Origin: Novosphingobium sp. FSW06-99
Lineage (GTDB): Bacteria > Pseudomonadota > Alphaproteobacteria > Sphingomonadales > Sphingomonadaceae
DNA: 64,000 nucleotides
Reading direction: 5' to 3'
NCBI RefSeq assembly: GCF_001519065.1
Contig: NZ_KQ954255.1
Coordinates: forward strand, 6,782-70,781
Shown: in pieces, positions 24,294 to 33,204 of the stretch
Layout: every line of letters begins with the position of its first letter
How positions within the stretch are numbered: the stretch's first letter is position 1
Position numbers and translations under genes: made by a program
Notes under the pieces: model-generated
The model's input: only the letters and a program-made list of their open reading frames with translations
What the model was told of the DNA's origin: nothing
Database searches by the model: none

Positions 24294-24656
24294 TTGGACG
24301 TCCGTGTGGATAACGATAGTCGGTATTTGCGTCGTGCAAAGATGGCCTATGAGGCACGGCGTCGGCGGGACGCGGCAGCGGGAATGGGGGGCCTGTTCGG
24401 GGAACCGGCATGGGATATCCTGCTCGACGTGTTCATCGCCCAGCGCAGCCGCCGCGAGATCCAGGTGTCGAGCGTGTGCATCGAGGCCGGTGTACCCTCG
24501 ACCACGATCTTGCGCTGGCTGGCCCGGTTGGAACAGGAAGGGCTGATTTATCGCGCGTCCGACAATGTCGACGGGCGCCGCCGCTATGTGCGCCTGACCG
24601 AGGCGGGTGACGCGCTGATGATCCGCGTGCTCGATGCGATCAGGATCGGTGATTGA
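24294..24656 (+). CDS. Winged-helix (MarR-like) DNA-binding protein
   Basis: A small regulator of about 120 residues. The N-terminal 35 residues are basic. The winged helix covers about 45-115: a helix in AWDILLDVFIAQ, the recognition helix region VPSTTILRWLARLEQEGLI, and the wing YRASDNVDGRRRYVRLTEAG. This wing with DGRRR is typical of MarR-like proteins. The start is uncertain: TTG 24294 has GGAGACGAC upstream and is preferred; TTG 24264 would add 10 residues. The operator-like palindromes in the preceding gap could be autoregulatory. The target is unknown. The stop codon falls inside a 23-bp tandem duplication shared with the next gene. Confidence 0.75.
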   Translation: MDVRVDNDSRYLRRAKMAYEARRRRDAAAGMGGLFGEPAWDILLDVFIAQRSRREIQVSSVCIEAGVPSTTILRWLARLEQEGLIYRASDNVDGRRRYVRLTEAGDALMIRVLDAIRIGD

Positions 24657-24699
24657 TCGCCGCGCGTCACAGCAAATGATCGCCGCGCGTCACAGGAAA
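24654..24699. repeat. 23-bp tandem duplication across two convergent stop codons
   Basis: TGATCGCCGCGCGTCACAGC (plus AAA) at 24654-24676 is repeated at 24677-24699 with one base changed. Copy 1 contains the stop codon of the winged-helix gene; copy 2 contains the complement of the RcnB-like stop codon. A recent slippage or duplication event at the gene junction is the simplest reading. Confidence 0.85.
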
Positions 24700-25304
24700 A
24701 TGGCGCGCACCACGTCGATGACCTGCCCGGTGTCGATATCGACCAGCAGCGCGTCGTTGTAATAGCGCACCCAGCGATAGGGGCCCCAGACCGGGGGCAA
24801 GTGATAGATCGACGGATCGGCGATCCAGAACTGTTCGGCCATGAACGCGGCATCGAGCGGCGTATCATTGCCGACCGGCGCATAGGCATAATCGCCCAAG
24901 GGCGGATAATAATAGCCCAGCCGATAGGTTTCACGGTGGCTGGCGCGCCAGCCGGCCCAGTCATACCGGCTTTCACCGTGCCACCCGCGATTCCATCGCT
25001 GGGCACCCACCGGCGCGGCATAGGCTGCCACACGGGCCCGCGGTGGCTCTGCATCGGCGGCGGCGACCTGGGCCTGTGCAGCCGTGTGCCGTGATGGAGC
25101 GCTGGCGGCGTGCGCGGCGATATGACGTGGGACCGGGCTTGCGACCGGTGCGTGCCGAGGTGCGATGCGGGTCGGCAAGGCCGGCGCGGCAGCGACCGGC
25201 GTGCTGGCGGCATGCGTAGCCGCGGCGCGGGTGGTGGCCATCGCGACGTCCGGCGCGGTGGCCAGCAGCATCAGCTTGCGATGGTCGCGTCGCGCCATGG
25301 CCAA
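24690..25304 (-). CDS. RcnB family protein
   Basis: A 204-residue protein. The last 50 residues match the RcnB/DUF group: HLPPVWGPYRWVRYYNDALLVDIDTG..VIDVV is the core of this family, whose E. coli founder is a periplasmic protein for nickel and cobalt homeostasis. The first 95 residues are rich in Ala, Pro, Arg and His and could be an unusual leader plus a disordered linker. A classical signal peptide is weak (RRDHRKLMLLATAPDVAMA). His-rich segments may bind metal. The start at 25304 or 25298 is equally possible. The nearby ettA gene reads in the same direction 117 bases upstream; the gap between holds a GC-rich hairpin. Confidence 0.75.
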   Translation of the reverse strand: MAMARRDHRKLMLLATAPDVAMATTRAAATHAASTPVAAAPALPTRIAPRHAPVASPVPRHIAAHAASAPSRHTAAQAQVAAADAEPPRARVAAYAAPVGAQRWNRGWHGESRYDWAGWRASHRETYRLGYYYPPLGDYAYAPVGNDTPLDAAFMAEQFWIADPSIYHLPPVWGPYRWVRYYNDALLVDIDTGQVIDVVRAIFL

Positions 25305-25389
25305 TCTCCTGGCCCGACGCGCAAAGTGCGAATCGCCGGGCGATCAGGGTTATTCCGCATGACCGGTGGATAAAGTCTCAACATTCCGC

Positions 25390-25417
25390 ATGGCGGGGGC
25401 TTGGTCGCCCCCGCCAT
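25390..25417 (-). terminator. GC-rich hairpin after ettA
   Basis: An 11-bp perfect stem, 25390-25400 with 25407-25417 and a 6-base loop, starts 5 bases after the ettA stop. A T-run is lacking on the minus strand, so its strength as an intrinsic terminator is uncertain. Confidence 0.5.
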
Positions 25418-25421
25418 CGGT

Positions 25422-27101
25422 TCAGCGTGACAGCTTCTTGTACGCCAGCGGCGTCGGCCGGTCGGCGGCATCGCCCAGACGGCGGCGCTTGTCCTCTTCA
25501 TAAGCGGCGAAGTTGCCTTCGAACCATTCGACGTGGCTGTTGCCTTCGAAGGCCAGGATATGCGTGGCCAGACGATCGAGGAAGAACCGGTCGTGGCTGA
25601 TCACCACCGCGCAACCGGCAAAGTTTTCGATCGCTTCTTCCAGTGCGCCCAGCGTTTCGACATCGAGGTCGTTGGTCGGTTCGTCGAGCAGCAGCACGTT
25701 GCCGCCCTGTTTCAGCATCTTGGCCATGTGCACGCGGTTGCGTTCACCGCCCGACAGCTTGCCGACGTTTTTCTGCTGATCCTGGCCCTTGAAGTTGAAC
25801 GCGCCGACATAGGCACGGGTCGACGTGTCGAACCCGTTGACTTTCATGTAGTCGTGCCCGCCGGAGATTTCCTCCCACACGTTCTTGGTCGGATCGAGCG
25901 CGTCGCGGCTTTGATCGACATAGCCCAGCCGTACGGTCGAGCCGATGTCGATGGTTCCTTCATCGGGCTGTTCCTGCCCGGTGATCAGCTTGAACAGGGT
26001 CGATTTGCCCGCGCCGTTGGGGCCGATCACCCCGACGATGCCGCCCGGCGGCAACAGGAACGACAAGTCCTCGAACAACAGCTTGTCGCCATAGGCCTTG
26101 GTCAGGCCCTTGGCCTCGATCACTTTGCCGCCCAGACGTTCGGGCACCTGGATGACGATCTGCGCCTTGCCCGGGCTGCGGTTGTTCTGGCTGGCGACCA
26201 GTTCCTCGAACTTCTTGATACGCGATTTGGACTTGGTCTGGCGACCCTTGGTCCCGGCGCGGATCCATTCGAGTTCGTCGTTGATGGCCTTTTGCCGACC
26301 GGTCGCTTCGCGATCTTCCTGTTCGAGCCGCTTGGACTTCTTTTCCAGGTAGGTCGAATAATTGCCTTCGTAGGGGAAGTATTTGCCCCGGTCGAGTTCA
26401 AGGATCCAGCCGACCACGTTGTCGAGGAAATAGCGGTCGTGGGTGATCATCAGCACCGCGCCGGCATATTCCTTGAGATGGTTTTCCAGCCATTCGACGG
26501 ATTCGGCATCGAGGTGGTTGGTCGGTTCGTCGAGCAGCAGGATCGACGGCTTCTGGATCAGCAGGCGCGTCAGCGCGATGCGGCGGCGTTCGCCGCCCGA
26601 CAGGTTTTCGACCGACCAGTCCGACGGCGGACAGCGCAGCGCTTCCATCGCGATTTCAAGCTGGTTGTCGAGCGTCCAGCCATCGACCGCATCGATCTTG
26701 CCCTGCAGGTCGCCCATTTCGTCCATCAGCGCGTCGAAATCGACGTCTTCCGGCGGATCGGCCATCAGGTTGGAAATCTCGTTGAAACGGTCGACCAGAT
26801 CGGCCACTTCACGCGCGCCGTCCTTGACGTTTTCAAGCACTGTCTTGTTGGGATCGAGCTGGGGTTCCTGCGCCAGATAGCCCACGGTGATATATTCACC
26901 CGGCCAGGCTTCGCCGGTGAAATCCTTGTCGATCCCGGCCATGATCTTCATCAGGGTCGACTTGCCGGCACCGTTGGGGCCGACGATGCCGATCTTTGCA
27001 CCCTGATAGAACTGCAGGTTGATATCGCTGAGCACCGGCTTTTGCGCGCCGGGAAAAGTCTTCGTCATGTTCTTCATGACGTAGGCGTACTGGGCGGCCA
27101 T
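25422..27101 (-). CDS. ettA: Energy-dependent translational throttle protein EttA (ABC-F ATPase)
   Basis: A 559-residue ABC-F protein with two ATPase domains and no membrane part. The first Walker A is GPNGAGKST (Lys47), with its signature LSGGERRR and LLLDEPTNHLD. The second Walker A is again GPNGAGKST, with LSGGERNR and LLLDEPTNDLD. Between them the linker (KSKRLEQEDREATGRQKAINDELEWIR) is the P-site tRNA interaction motif. The length and the YVMKNMTKTFPG N-terminus fit EttA, which binds the ribosomal E site and gates elongation by ATP/ADP ratio. The ATG at 27101 is set by the conserved N-terminus although the frame stays open upstream. Confidence 0.95.
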   Translation of the reverse strand: MAAQYAYVMKNMTKTFPGAQKPVLSDINLQFYQGAKIGIVGPNGAGKSTLMKIMAGIDKDFTGEAWPGEYITVGYLAQEPQLDPNKTVLENVKDGAREVADLVDRFNEISNLMADPPEDVDFDALMDEMGDLQGKIDAVDGWTLDNQLEIAMEALRCPPSDWSVENLSGGERRRIALTRLLIQKPSILLLDEPTNHLDAESVEWLENHLKEYAGAVLMITHDRYFLDNVVGWILELDRGKYFPYEGNYSTYLEKKSKRLEQEDREATGRQKAINDELEWIRAGTKGRQTKSKSRIKKFEELVASQNNRSPGKAQIVIQVPERLGGKVIEAKGLTKAYGDKLLFEDLSFLLPPGGIVGVIGPNGAGKSTLFKLITGQEQPDEGTIDIGSTVRLGYVDQSRDALDPTKNVWEEISGGHDYMKVNGFDTSTRAYVGAFNFKGQDQQKNVGKLSGGERNRVHMAKMLKQGGNVLLLDEPTNDLDVETLGALEEAIENFAGCAVVISHDRFFLDRLATHILAFEGNSHVEWFEGNFAAYEEDKRRRLGDAADRPTPLAYKKLSR

Positions 27102-27148
27102 GGTCGTCCTTTGGCAATGCGCGTGAACTGTCGTCTCGCGGCGCTCTA

Positions 27149-27961
27149 CTAGGCGGGCGCGGTGCCTGCAAGCGGGGCGGTCGCTTCGCGGAAAAATCCG
27201 ATCACTTCTGCCTCTACCGATCGTGTCGTGCTGCCTGGCTGGTCGATCACGTGCCAGGTCAGCACCGAATGCGGATCGAACGGCGTATCGGGGTTGGCAT
27301 CGGCATCGTCCAGCTCGATCGCGCGAAACCGGTCGCCAAAGCGGTCTTTCAGCATGGCAAAGCGCGCAGCCGGCACCAGCTTGTCCGATTTGAAACGCAG
27401 GCCCAGCATCGACAGGTCTTCGGCGGCCAACCGTGAGCCGGCGCAGGCCAGTTCGGCCTCGCTGGCATCGATCATCGCGGCGCCCTTTTTGCTGATCGGC
27501 AGTGAGGGCTGCGACAGCACAGGGGCGACCACCGACGGTTCGGTCATCATCGCCAGCGCAAACCCGCCGGTAAAGCACATGCCAACCGCGCCCACACCGC
27601 GTCCGCCGCATTCGTCATGGGCATGGCGCGCCAGCGCGCGCAACCAGTCGACGATCGCGCTCGACTTGCCATTGGCCCAGGCGTTGAATTCGCGCCGCAC
27701 GCACAAAGTCCAGATCGCCTGCGCCATCATGTACCGCTTGCTTGGCACGCGTCCGTCCTCGCCAAACAGGCTGGGGCAGAACACCGTCATGCCGGCCGCC
27801 GCCACGCGGTCGGCAAAGCGCAGCACCAGCGGGTGCAAGTTGGGCATTTCGTGCATCACGATCACCGCCGGACCGGTCCCCTTGCGCCAGACTTTGCGCG
27901 TATAGGGACCGGCGGTGAAATCGAATGCGGTATATTCGGCAAAGGCATCAACGTTGCGCAT
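27149..27961 (-). CDS. Dienelactone hydrolase family protein
   Basis: A 270-residue alpha/beta hydrolase. The nucleophile elbow is VGMCFTGGFAL, with Cys as in dienelactone hydrolase. The early VMHEMPNLHPLVLRFADRVAAAG segment is typical of the family. A C-terminal histidine candidate lies in SVLTWHVID. Dienelactone hydrolases open cyclic esters in chlorocatechol breakdown, but many homologs have other ester substrates. The ATG at 27961 has AGAGGGG about 6 bases upstream. It is followed 47 bases on by ettA and preceded by the thiolase gene with a palindrome between, so it may be its own unit. Confidence 0.85.
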   Translation of the reverse strand: MRNVDAFAEYTAFDFTAGPYTRKVWRKGTGPAVIVMHEMPNLHPLVLRFADRVAAAGMTVFCPSLFGEDGRVPSKRYMMAQAIWTLCVRREFNAWANGKSSAIVDWLRALARHAHDECGGRGVGAVGMCFTGGFALAMMTEPSVVAPVLSQPSLPISKKGAAMIDASEAELACAGSRLAAEDLSMLGLRFKSDKLVPAARFAMLKDRFGDRFRAIELDDADANPDTPFDPHSVLTWHVIDQPGSTTRSVEAEVIGFFREATAPLAGTAPA

Positions 27962-27979
27962 GGTCACCCCTCTACCAAA

Positions 27980-28000
27980 TCCTCCCCGCGCCGGGGAGGA
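27980..28000. repeat. Small perfect palindrome after the thiolase gene
   Basis: TCCTCCCCG at 27980-27988 and CGGGGAGGA at 27992-28000 are exact inverses around CGC. It lies between the thiolase stop (28005) and the hydrolase start (27961), both on the minus strand. It is one of four related palindromes in the window. Confidence 0.65.
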
Positions 28001-28004
28001 CAGT

Positions 28005-29252
28005 TCAGAGGCGCTCGATGATGATGGCCGGGGCCATGCCGCCCGCCGCGCACATCGTGACCAGGCCATAACGCCCGCCGGTGCGTTCGAGTTCGTCGAG
28101 CACGGTGCCGATCAGGATCGAGCCGGTGGCGCCGATCGGGTGGCCCAGCGCCATCGCCCCGCCATTGACGTTGACCTTGGCGCGGTCGAGATGAAGATCG
28201 CGGATGAACTTTTCGGCAACCACCGCAAAGGCCTCGTTGATCTCCCACAAGTCGATGTCTTCAACGGTCAGTCCTGCCTTCGCCAGCACCTTTTTGGCGG
28301 CCGGAACCGGGGCGTTGAGCATCAGCGTCGGGTCATCGCCCTGGTTGGCATAGGCGACCACGCGCGCGCGGGGCTTCAGCCCGTGTTTTTCGGCATAGGC
28401 GGGGCTGGTGATGAGGATCGCCGCCGCGCCATCGACCACGCCCGACGAATTGCCGGCATGATGCACGCCCTTCCATTCCAGATCGGGATAGCGGCGCTTG
28501 ATCTGCTGACGGAAAGTCGTGCCGCCCAGGTCGAAATCGGCGACCCCGTCAAAGCTGGCCTTGAGCGAAGACAGCCCTTCGATCGTGGTCTCGGGACGCG
28601 GAAATTCCTCGCGATCGAGCGCGACGGTGCCGTCGTCGTTATAGACCGGCACCACTGACTTGGCGAAGCGCCCTTCGGCAATCGCCACGGCGGCGCGCTT
28701 CTGGCTGACCAGCGCCAGCGCGTCGAGCGCCTCGCGGCCGATGCCTTCCTTGGCGGCAATCGCATCGCCGCACACGCCCTGGTGCGATTGCGGGTGGATC
28801 GCATCGAGCGCGGCATTGCCCGAACCCATGCCCAGCGGTTTGATCCCGGCATTGGCCTGTTCGGCGCCGTGCGCTGCGGTAAAGCTCATCATTTCGGTGC
28901 CGCCTGCGATCACGCAGTCTTCCATCCCCGACATCACGCTGGCAGTGGCCAGGTTGACCGAAGTGATCCCGCCGCCGCAGAACCGGTCGAGCGTGGTGCC
29001 GCTGGCCGAAATGTCATAGCCCGCCGCCAGCGCGGCCATGCGGCCCAGATCGCCACCCTGCTTGCCATATTGGGATGACGTCGACCAGATCACGTCATCG
29101 ACCGTGCTGGTGTCGAGATGGTTGCGATCCTTGATCGCCTTGAGCACGGTGGCGGCCAGTTGCTGGGGGTGCAGATGTGACAGCGCACCTTTGCCCGGCT
29201 TGCCGATCCCGCGCGGGGTGCGAACGGCGTCGATGATATAGGCTTCGGCCAT
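28005..29252 (-). CDS. Acetyl-CoA C-acyltransferase (thiolase)
   Basis: A 415-residue thiolase that either cleaves 3-ketoacyl-CoA in beta-oxidation or condenses acetyl-CoA. The nucleophile Cys is in [10 protein letters not shown] (about 93), GGTEMMS follows, the first active-site His is in [24 protein letters not shown], and the second Cys is in VTMCAAGGM. The CGGG in place of the common CGSG at the nucleophile is a mild variant. The start is firm: GGAGGAA lies 8 bases upstream. It is divergent from the M20 amidohydrolase, with direct repeats in the gap. Beta-oxidation partners such as fadB are not in the window. Confidence 0.92.
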   Translation of the reverse strand: MAEAYIIDAVRTPRGIGKPGKGALSHLHPQQLAATVLKAIKDRNHLDTSTVDDVIWSTSSQYGKQGGDLGRMAALAAGYDISASGTTLDRFCGGGITSVNLATASVMSGMEDCVIAGGTEMMSFTAAHGAEQANAGIKPLGMGSGNAALDAIHPQSHQGVCGDAIAAKEGIGREALDALALVSQKRAAVAIAEGRFAKSVVPVYNDDGTVALDREEFPRPETTIEGLSSLKASFDGVADFDLGGTTFRQQIKRRYPDLEWKGVHHAGNSSGVVDGAAAILITSPAYAEKHGLKPRARVVAYANQGDDPTLMLNAPVPAAKKVLAKAGLTVEDIDLWEINEAFAVVAEKFIRDLHLDRAKVNVNGGAMALGHPIGATGSILIGTVLDELERTGGRYGLVTMCAAGGMAPAIIIERL

Positions 29253-29268
29253 GACAGGGTTCCTCCAA

Positions 29269-29290
29269 AACGTTTAACCGAACGATTAAA
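29269..29290. promoter_or_regulatory. Possible operator between divergent thiolase and amidohydrolase genes
   Basis: AACGTTTAA and AACGATTAA occur 12 bases apart, and TTTAA (29273-29277) is inverse to TTAAA (29286-29290). This AT-rich block is the only one in the 89-base divergent gap. A fatty-acid-responsive regulator would be a reasonable guess, but no known box is matched. Confidence 0.3.
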
Positions 29291-29341
29291 GGCTTTGCGG
29301 CAGCCGCGCAAGCGTTAAGGTGGGGCCAAGGAGACCCCGCC

Positions 29342-30547
29342 ATGCTGCACACCGAGATCCTCGACACCGCCCGTGGTTTTGCCGACCGGATCGTCGCCTT
29401 GCGCCGGGCGATCCATGCCGAACCCGAACTGGGCCTCGACAATCCGCGTACCCGCGACAAGCTGCGCGCGGCACTCGCGCACTTGCCGCTGGAATGGCGC
29501 GAAGGGCCTTCGACCACCGGGCTGGTGGCGCGGCTGGTCGGCACGGCGCCTGCCACCGGGCCGTTGCGCCGGGTGGTTTTGCGCGGCGACACCGATGCCC
29601 TGCCGATGGACGAGGAAACCGGGCTGCCGTTTGCCAGCCAGGTGCCCGGCGCGATGCATTCGTGCGGGCATGATACCCATGCGGCGATGCTGGCGGGCGC
29701 GGTCGATGTGCTGTGCGCGCGGCGCGACCGGTTTGCGGGCGAAGTGCTGTTCATGTTCCAGCCCGGCGAGGAAGGATTTCATGGTGCGCGGTTCATGCTC
29801 GACGATGGCTTGCTCGATCCGCTGCCCGATGCGGCCTTTGCGCTGCACGTGATGCCCGACAGCGGGCATGGCGTGGTCGCGGGGCGCGCCGGTGCGCTGT
29901 TGGCCTCGGCCGACCGGTTCGAGATCACCGTCGAGGGGCGCGGCGGCCATGCCTCGATGCCGCACCAGACGCTCGATCCGATGCCGATTGCCTGTGAAAT
30001 CGTCACAGCGCTCCAGACGATGGTCACGCGCCGCTTTCCGGTGGCCGATCCGGTGGTGGTGACCGTGTCGCAGATCCATGCGGGCACCGCGCACAATGTG
30101 ATCCCTGATCGCGCGGTGCTGAAGGGCACCATCCGCACGCTGTCGCCGCACAACCGCGTGGCGGTGCATGAACAGTTGATCACGCTGGCAACCGGCATCG
30201 CCGCCGCGCATGGCCTGTCGGCCAGCGCCGAGGTGTTCGAGGGGTTTCCGGTGACATTGTGCGATGCGCGCGCGGTCGATCTGGGCGAAGCGGTGGCACA
30301 CGAGATCGGCGCGCCCTTGCGCTTTCACCGGCTGTCGCATCCGATCATGGGCGCCGAAGACTTTGCCTATGTGCTGGAAAAAGTGCCTGGCGCGATGTTC
30401 TTTCTGGGGGTCGCGGCGCCCGAGGCTGATCTGCGCCAGTGCCGGGGCATCCATTCGCCGCGCATGGTGGTCGATGAAGGCGCCCTGCCGCTGGGCACCG
30501 CACTGCTGGCCGGGTGCGCCGAGCGGTTTCTCGCACAGGGTTTTTAA
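29342..30547 (+). CDS. M20 family amidohydrolase / peptidase
   Basis: A 401-residue zinc-dependent amidohydrolase of the M20D group (hippurate hydrolase or N-acyl-amino acid hydrolase type). Metal-binding motifs are GDTDALPMDEETG (about 81-93) and HSCGHDTHAAML (about 105-116). PGEEGFHGARFMLDDGL carries the catalytic Glu, and a late His is in HPIMGAEDFAYV. The lid domain lies between about 185 and 300. It probably hydrolyses N-acylated amino acids in the cytoplasm. AAGGAG precedes the ATG at the right distance. The phosphatase gene starts 30 bases later. Confidence 0.9.
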   Translation: MLHTEILDTARGFADRIVALRRAIHAEPELGLDNPRTRDKLRAALAHLPLEWREGPSTTGLVARLVGTAPATGPLRRVVLRGDTDALPMDEETGLPFASQVPGAMHSCGHDTHAAMLAGAVDVLCARRDRFAGEVLFMFQPGEEGFHGARFMLDDGLLDPLPDAAFALHVMPDSGHGVVAGRAGALLASADRFEITVEGRGGHASMPHQTLDPMPIACEIVTALQTMVTRRFPVADPVVVTVSQIHAGTAHNVIPDRAVLKGTIRTLSPHNRVAVHEQLITLATGIAAAHGLSASAEVFEGFPVTLCDARAVDLGEAVAHEIGAPLRFHRLSHPIMGAEDFAYVLEKVPGAMFFLGVAAPEADLRQCRGIHSPRMVVDEGALPLGTALLAGCAERFLAQGF

Positions 30548-30577
30548 ACCGTCATCTGGCGACGGCATACGGGAACA

Positions 30578-31354
30578 ATGATGAACGAGCGCGTCCTGCA
30601 CTTTGAAGGCATTCACAATTTTCGCGATTATGGGGGGTATCAGGCGCGCGCCGGGCGGCTGGTGCGCGGGCGGCTGTGGCGATCGGGGCAACATGCCACC
30701 GCAACGCCTGACGATCTGCAACGGGTGCGCGATCTGGGCATTGCCACGGTGATCGACTTGCGCGGCGACAGCGAACGCGCAGCGTTTCCGTGCCTGCGGC
30801 ATGAAGATTTTGCGGGCGACGTGCTGTTCGTCCCCGGCGAAACCGCCAGCATGCAGGGCCAGGCCGCACACGCCGAAGCCGCCGACCGGATCCGTACACC
30901 CGGCGACGCGCGCGACCGGATGATCCGGCTTTACGAAGGCATGGCGTTTCGCGGCGTGTTGACCGGCACCTGGCGCCTTTATGGGCAGGCGCTGGCCACC
31001 CGCGAAGGCGCCAGCCTGCTGCACTGTCTGGCAGGCAAGGACCGCACCGGGCTGGGCGTGGCGCTGATCCACCATCTGCTGGGCGTTCATTACGACGATA
31101 TTGTCGAGGATTACCTGCTGACCAACACCGCCGGGAATATCGAGGCGCGGATCGCCTCGCAAAGCCATTCGCTGGCCGACATGGGGCTGGACGAGGCCAC
31201 CATGCGCGTGGTGCTGGGGGTGGAGGCGGTCTATCTCGACACCGCCTTCGCCGCGATTCGCGACCAGTGCGGCAGCATCGAAGCCTATGCGCGCGATGTG
31301 CTGGGGATCGGTCCGGCACAGATTGTCATGATCGAAGCCCGTCTGGTCGATTGA
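30578..31354 (+). CDS. Tyrosine-protein phosphatase (IphP-like, atypical dual specificity)
   Basis: A 258-residue phosphatase with the P-loop HCLAGKDRTG (nucleophile Cys150, Arg156), which matches bacterial IphP-like and lipid phosphatases that carry the AGKDRTG form. The N-terminal GIHNFRDYGG and RLWRSGQ segments are also family hallmarks. A signal peptide is absent, so a cytoplasmic role is likely. Substrates could be phosphotyrosine proteins or phosphoinositides. A tyrosine kinase (BY-kinase) is encoded 10 kb away in the exosortase locus; a link is only a possibility. Two ATGs, 30578 and 30581, are adjacent. Confidence 0.85.
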   Translation: MMNERVLHFEGIHNFRDYGGYQARAGRLVRGRLWRSGQHATATPDDLQRVRDLGIATVIDLRGDSERAAFPCLRHEDFAGDVLFVPGETASMQGQAAHAEAADRIRTPGDARDRMIRLYEGMAFRGVLTGTWRLYGQALATREGASLLHCLAGKDRTGLGVALIHHLLGVHYDDIVEDYLLTNTAGNIEARIASQSHSLADMGLDEATMRVVLGVEAVYLDTAFAAIRDQCGSIEAYARDVLGIGPAQIVMIEARLVD

Positions 31355-31400
31355 CTCCGCGGCCCGCGTGCTTATCTCGCGGGCGTAAACGGAGACAGCG

Positions 31401-32363
31401 ATGACGACCACGCACAAGACCCGCATGCTTATCGTCGGTTCGGGCCCGGCCGGGCTGACCGCTGCGATCTATGGCGCGCGCGCGGGGATGCAGCCGATCG
31501 TGGTGCAGGGGTTGCAGCCGGGTGGCCAATTGACCATCACCACCGATGTCGAAAACTATCCCGGCTTTCGCGATGTGATCCAGGGCCCCTGGCTGGTGCA
31601 GGAAATGCAGGCGCAGGCCGAACATGTCGGCACGCGGATGATCTGGGACACGATCACCGATATCAGCCTCGACGGATCGCCGTTCCGCGCGGTGGGCGAC
31701 AGCGGCGATATCTATGAAGGCGATTGCCTGGTGATCGCCACCGGCGCGCAGGCACGCTGGCTGGGCGCGCCGGGCGAGGCGGAACTGGGCGGCAAGGGCG
31801 TATCGGCCTGCGCCACGTGCGACGGCTTTTTCTATCGCGGCAAGAAAGTCGTGGTGATCGGCGGCGGCAACACGGCGGTCGAAGAGGCGTTGTACCTGAC
31901 CAACCATGCCAGCGAAGTCGTGCTGATCCACCGCCGCGATACCTTGCGCGCCGAACGCATCTTGCAGGACCGGCTGTTTGCCCATCCCAAGATCAGCGTG
32001 CTGTGGAACAAGGCGGTCGATCGCTTCGTGGGTGAAAACGGGCTGACCGGGGTGGCGCTGACCGACACGGTGACCGGTGAATTCCACGAAGTGACGACCG
32101 ATGGCGCGTTCGTGGCGATCGGCCATGCGCCCGCGACCGACTTGTTCCGGGGCAAGCTGGAACTCGATGCCAATGGCTATATCGTGGTCGAACCGGGCAC
32201 GCCCAAGACCGCCATCCCCGGCGTGTTTGCCTGCGGCGATGTGATGGACCACACCTATCGCCAGGCGGTAACGGCGGCGGGCACCGGCTGCATGGCCGCG
32301 CTCGATGCCGAACGCTTTCTGGCCGAACGCGATTTTGCCCTGCTCAGCCAGGCCGCCGAATAG
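31401..32363 (+). CDS. trxB: Thioredoxin-disulfide reductase
   Basis: A 320-residue flavoprotein that reduces thioredoxin with NADPH. It has the FAD-binding GSGPAGLTAAIY (about 13-24), the redox pair Cys137/Cys140 in CATCDGFF, the NADPH-binding GGGNTAVEEAL, and the C-terminal FACGDVMD FAD motif. Length and motifs are those of the classical low-molecular-weight enzyme. GGAGACAGCG precedes the ATG. A TCCTCCCC-type palindrome follows the stop before the convergent exosortase-locus hydrolase. Confidence 0.96.
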   Translation: MTTTHKTRMLIVGSGPAGLTAAIYGARAGMQPIVVQGLQPGGQLTITTDVENYPGFRDVIQGPWLVQEMQAQAEHVGTRMIWDTITDISLDGSPFRAVGDSGDIYEGDCLVIATGAQARWLGAPGEAELGGKGVSACATCDGFFYRGKKVVVIGGGNTAVEEALYLTNHASEVVLIHRRDTLRAERILQDRLFAHPKISVLWNKAVDRFVGENGLTGVALTDTVTGEFHEVTTDGAFVAIGHAPATDLFRGKLELDANGYIVVEPGTPKTAIPGVFACGDVMDHTYRQAVTAAGTGCMAALDAERFLAERDFALLSQAAE

Positions 32364-32370
32364 ATCGCGA

Positions 32371-32398
32371 TCCTCCCCAGCATGGGGAGGGGGAGGAT
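32371..32398. repeat. Small palindrome after trxB
   Basis: TCCTCCCC at 32371-32378 pairs with GGGGAGG at 32384-32390, and a further GGGAGGA begins at 32391. It lies between convergent trxB and the exosortase-associated hydrolase gene and may terminate both. Confidence 0.5.
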
Positions 32399-32400
32399 TT

Positions 32401-33204
32401 TCAGTGTCTTGAGGCGGTCGCCTCAACCAGTCTGTCAAACAGCCAGGCGCAAGCATCGGGATCGTCGGTAAAGCTGTGGCTGTGGCCGGGATGGATCACC
32501 AGTCTGGGGTCATCGCCGGGCCACACCGCGCAAAATTGCGCGCCGACGCGGTCGCCCGCCGCAGCCAGCAGTGTGACGGGCCCCTCATAGCGCGCCAGCC
32601 CGGCCTGCAATTGCGCGATCAGCGGGGATGCGGCCGGTTCGCGCCGCGTTGCCCGGCCCAGCCCGCGCAGCAGCCGCAACAGATTGACCTGTCCGCTGAC
32701 CAGCCGCCCCCACGCGCGCGGATCGATCAGGTTTGCGCCATAGCGCCGTCGCAGCGCGCCGGGGCTGTGGCCCTGGTCATCGCCGTCGAGCATCCACGGA
32801 TTGGCGAGCACCAGCGCATCGAAGCCATGATCGCCCAGCGTCGCTGCGTGCAGCATCAATGCGCTGGCCGCATCGCACAGGCCATAGCCGACCACCCGGC
32901 GCATGCCCGGCATGGCCGCGCGGAACGTGCCCAGCGCGGCGGCGATATCATCGCGCGCGCCTTGCCAGCCGGGATCGTTGCCTTCGCTGTCGCCGATCCC
33001 GCGCCGGTCAAACCGGAACACCGGCACGCCTGCGGTATCGGCCAGACGCGCGGCCATGTCCGCCTGGCCGGCAAAGGCCCCGGCACGCACTTCGGTGCCG
33101 CCCGACACGATCATCAGGCCGGTCTGGCCATGCAGATTGCCGCAATCGAGCATGCCCGACAGTCGCGCGCCGCCGCACGGAAAGGTGACCGGGCGCCGGG
33201 TCAT
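32401..33204 (-). CDS. Exosortase A system-associated hydrolase 1
   Basis: A 267-residue alpha/beta hydrolase of the group that accompanies exosortase A loci. The glycine-rich oxyanion area is VSGGTEVRAG, followed by RFDRRGIGDSEG. The nucleophile elbow reads GYGLCDAASAL, with Cys where most esterases have Ser. A likely acid is in AAAGDRVG and the His is in HPGHSHSF. Its place beside the acyl carrier protein, an acyl ligase and a PLP decarboxylase suggests work on a small acylated precursor; the true substrate is unknown. It overlaps the next gene by 4 bases and closes the minus-strand arm of the locus. Confidence 0.85.
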   Translation of the reverse strand: MTRRPVTFPCGGARLSGMLDCGNLHGQTGLMIVSGGTEVRAGAFAGQADMAARLADTAGVPVFRFDRRGIGDSEGNDPGWQGARDDIAAALGTFRAAMPGMRRVVGYGLCDAASALMLHAATLGDHGFDALVLANPWMLDGDDQGHSPGALRRRYGANLIDPRAWGRLVSGQVNLLRLLRGLGRATRREPAASPLIAQLQAGLARYEGPVTLLAAAGDRVGAQFCAVWPGDDPRLVIHPGHSHSFTDDPDACAWLFDRLVEATASRH

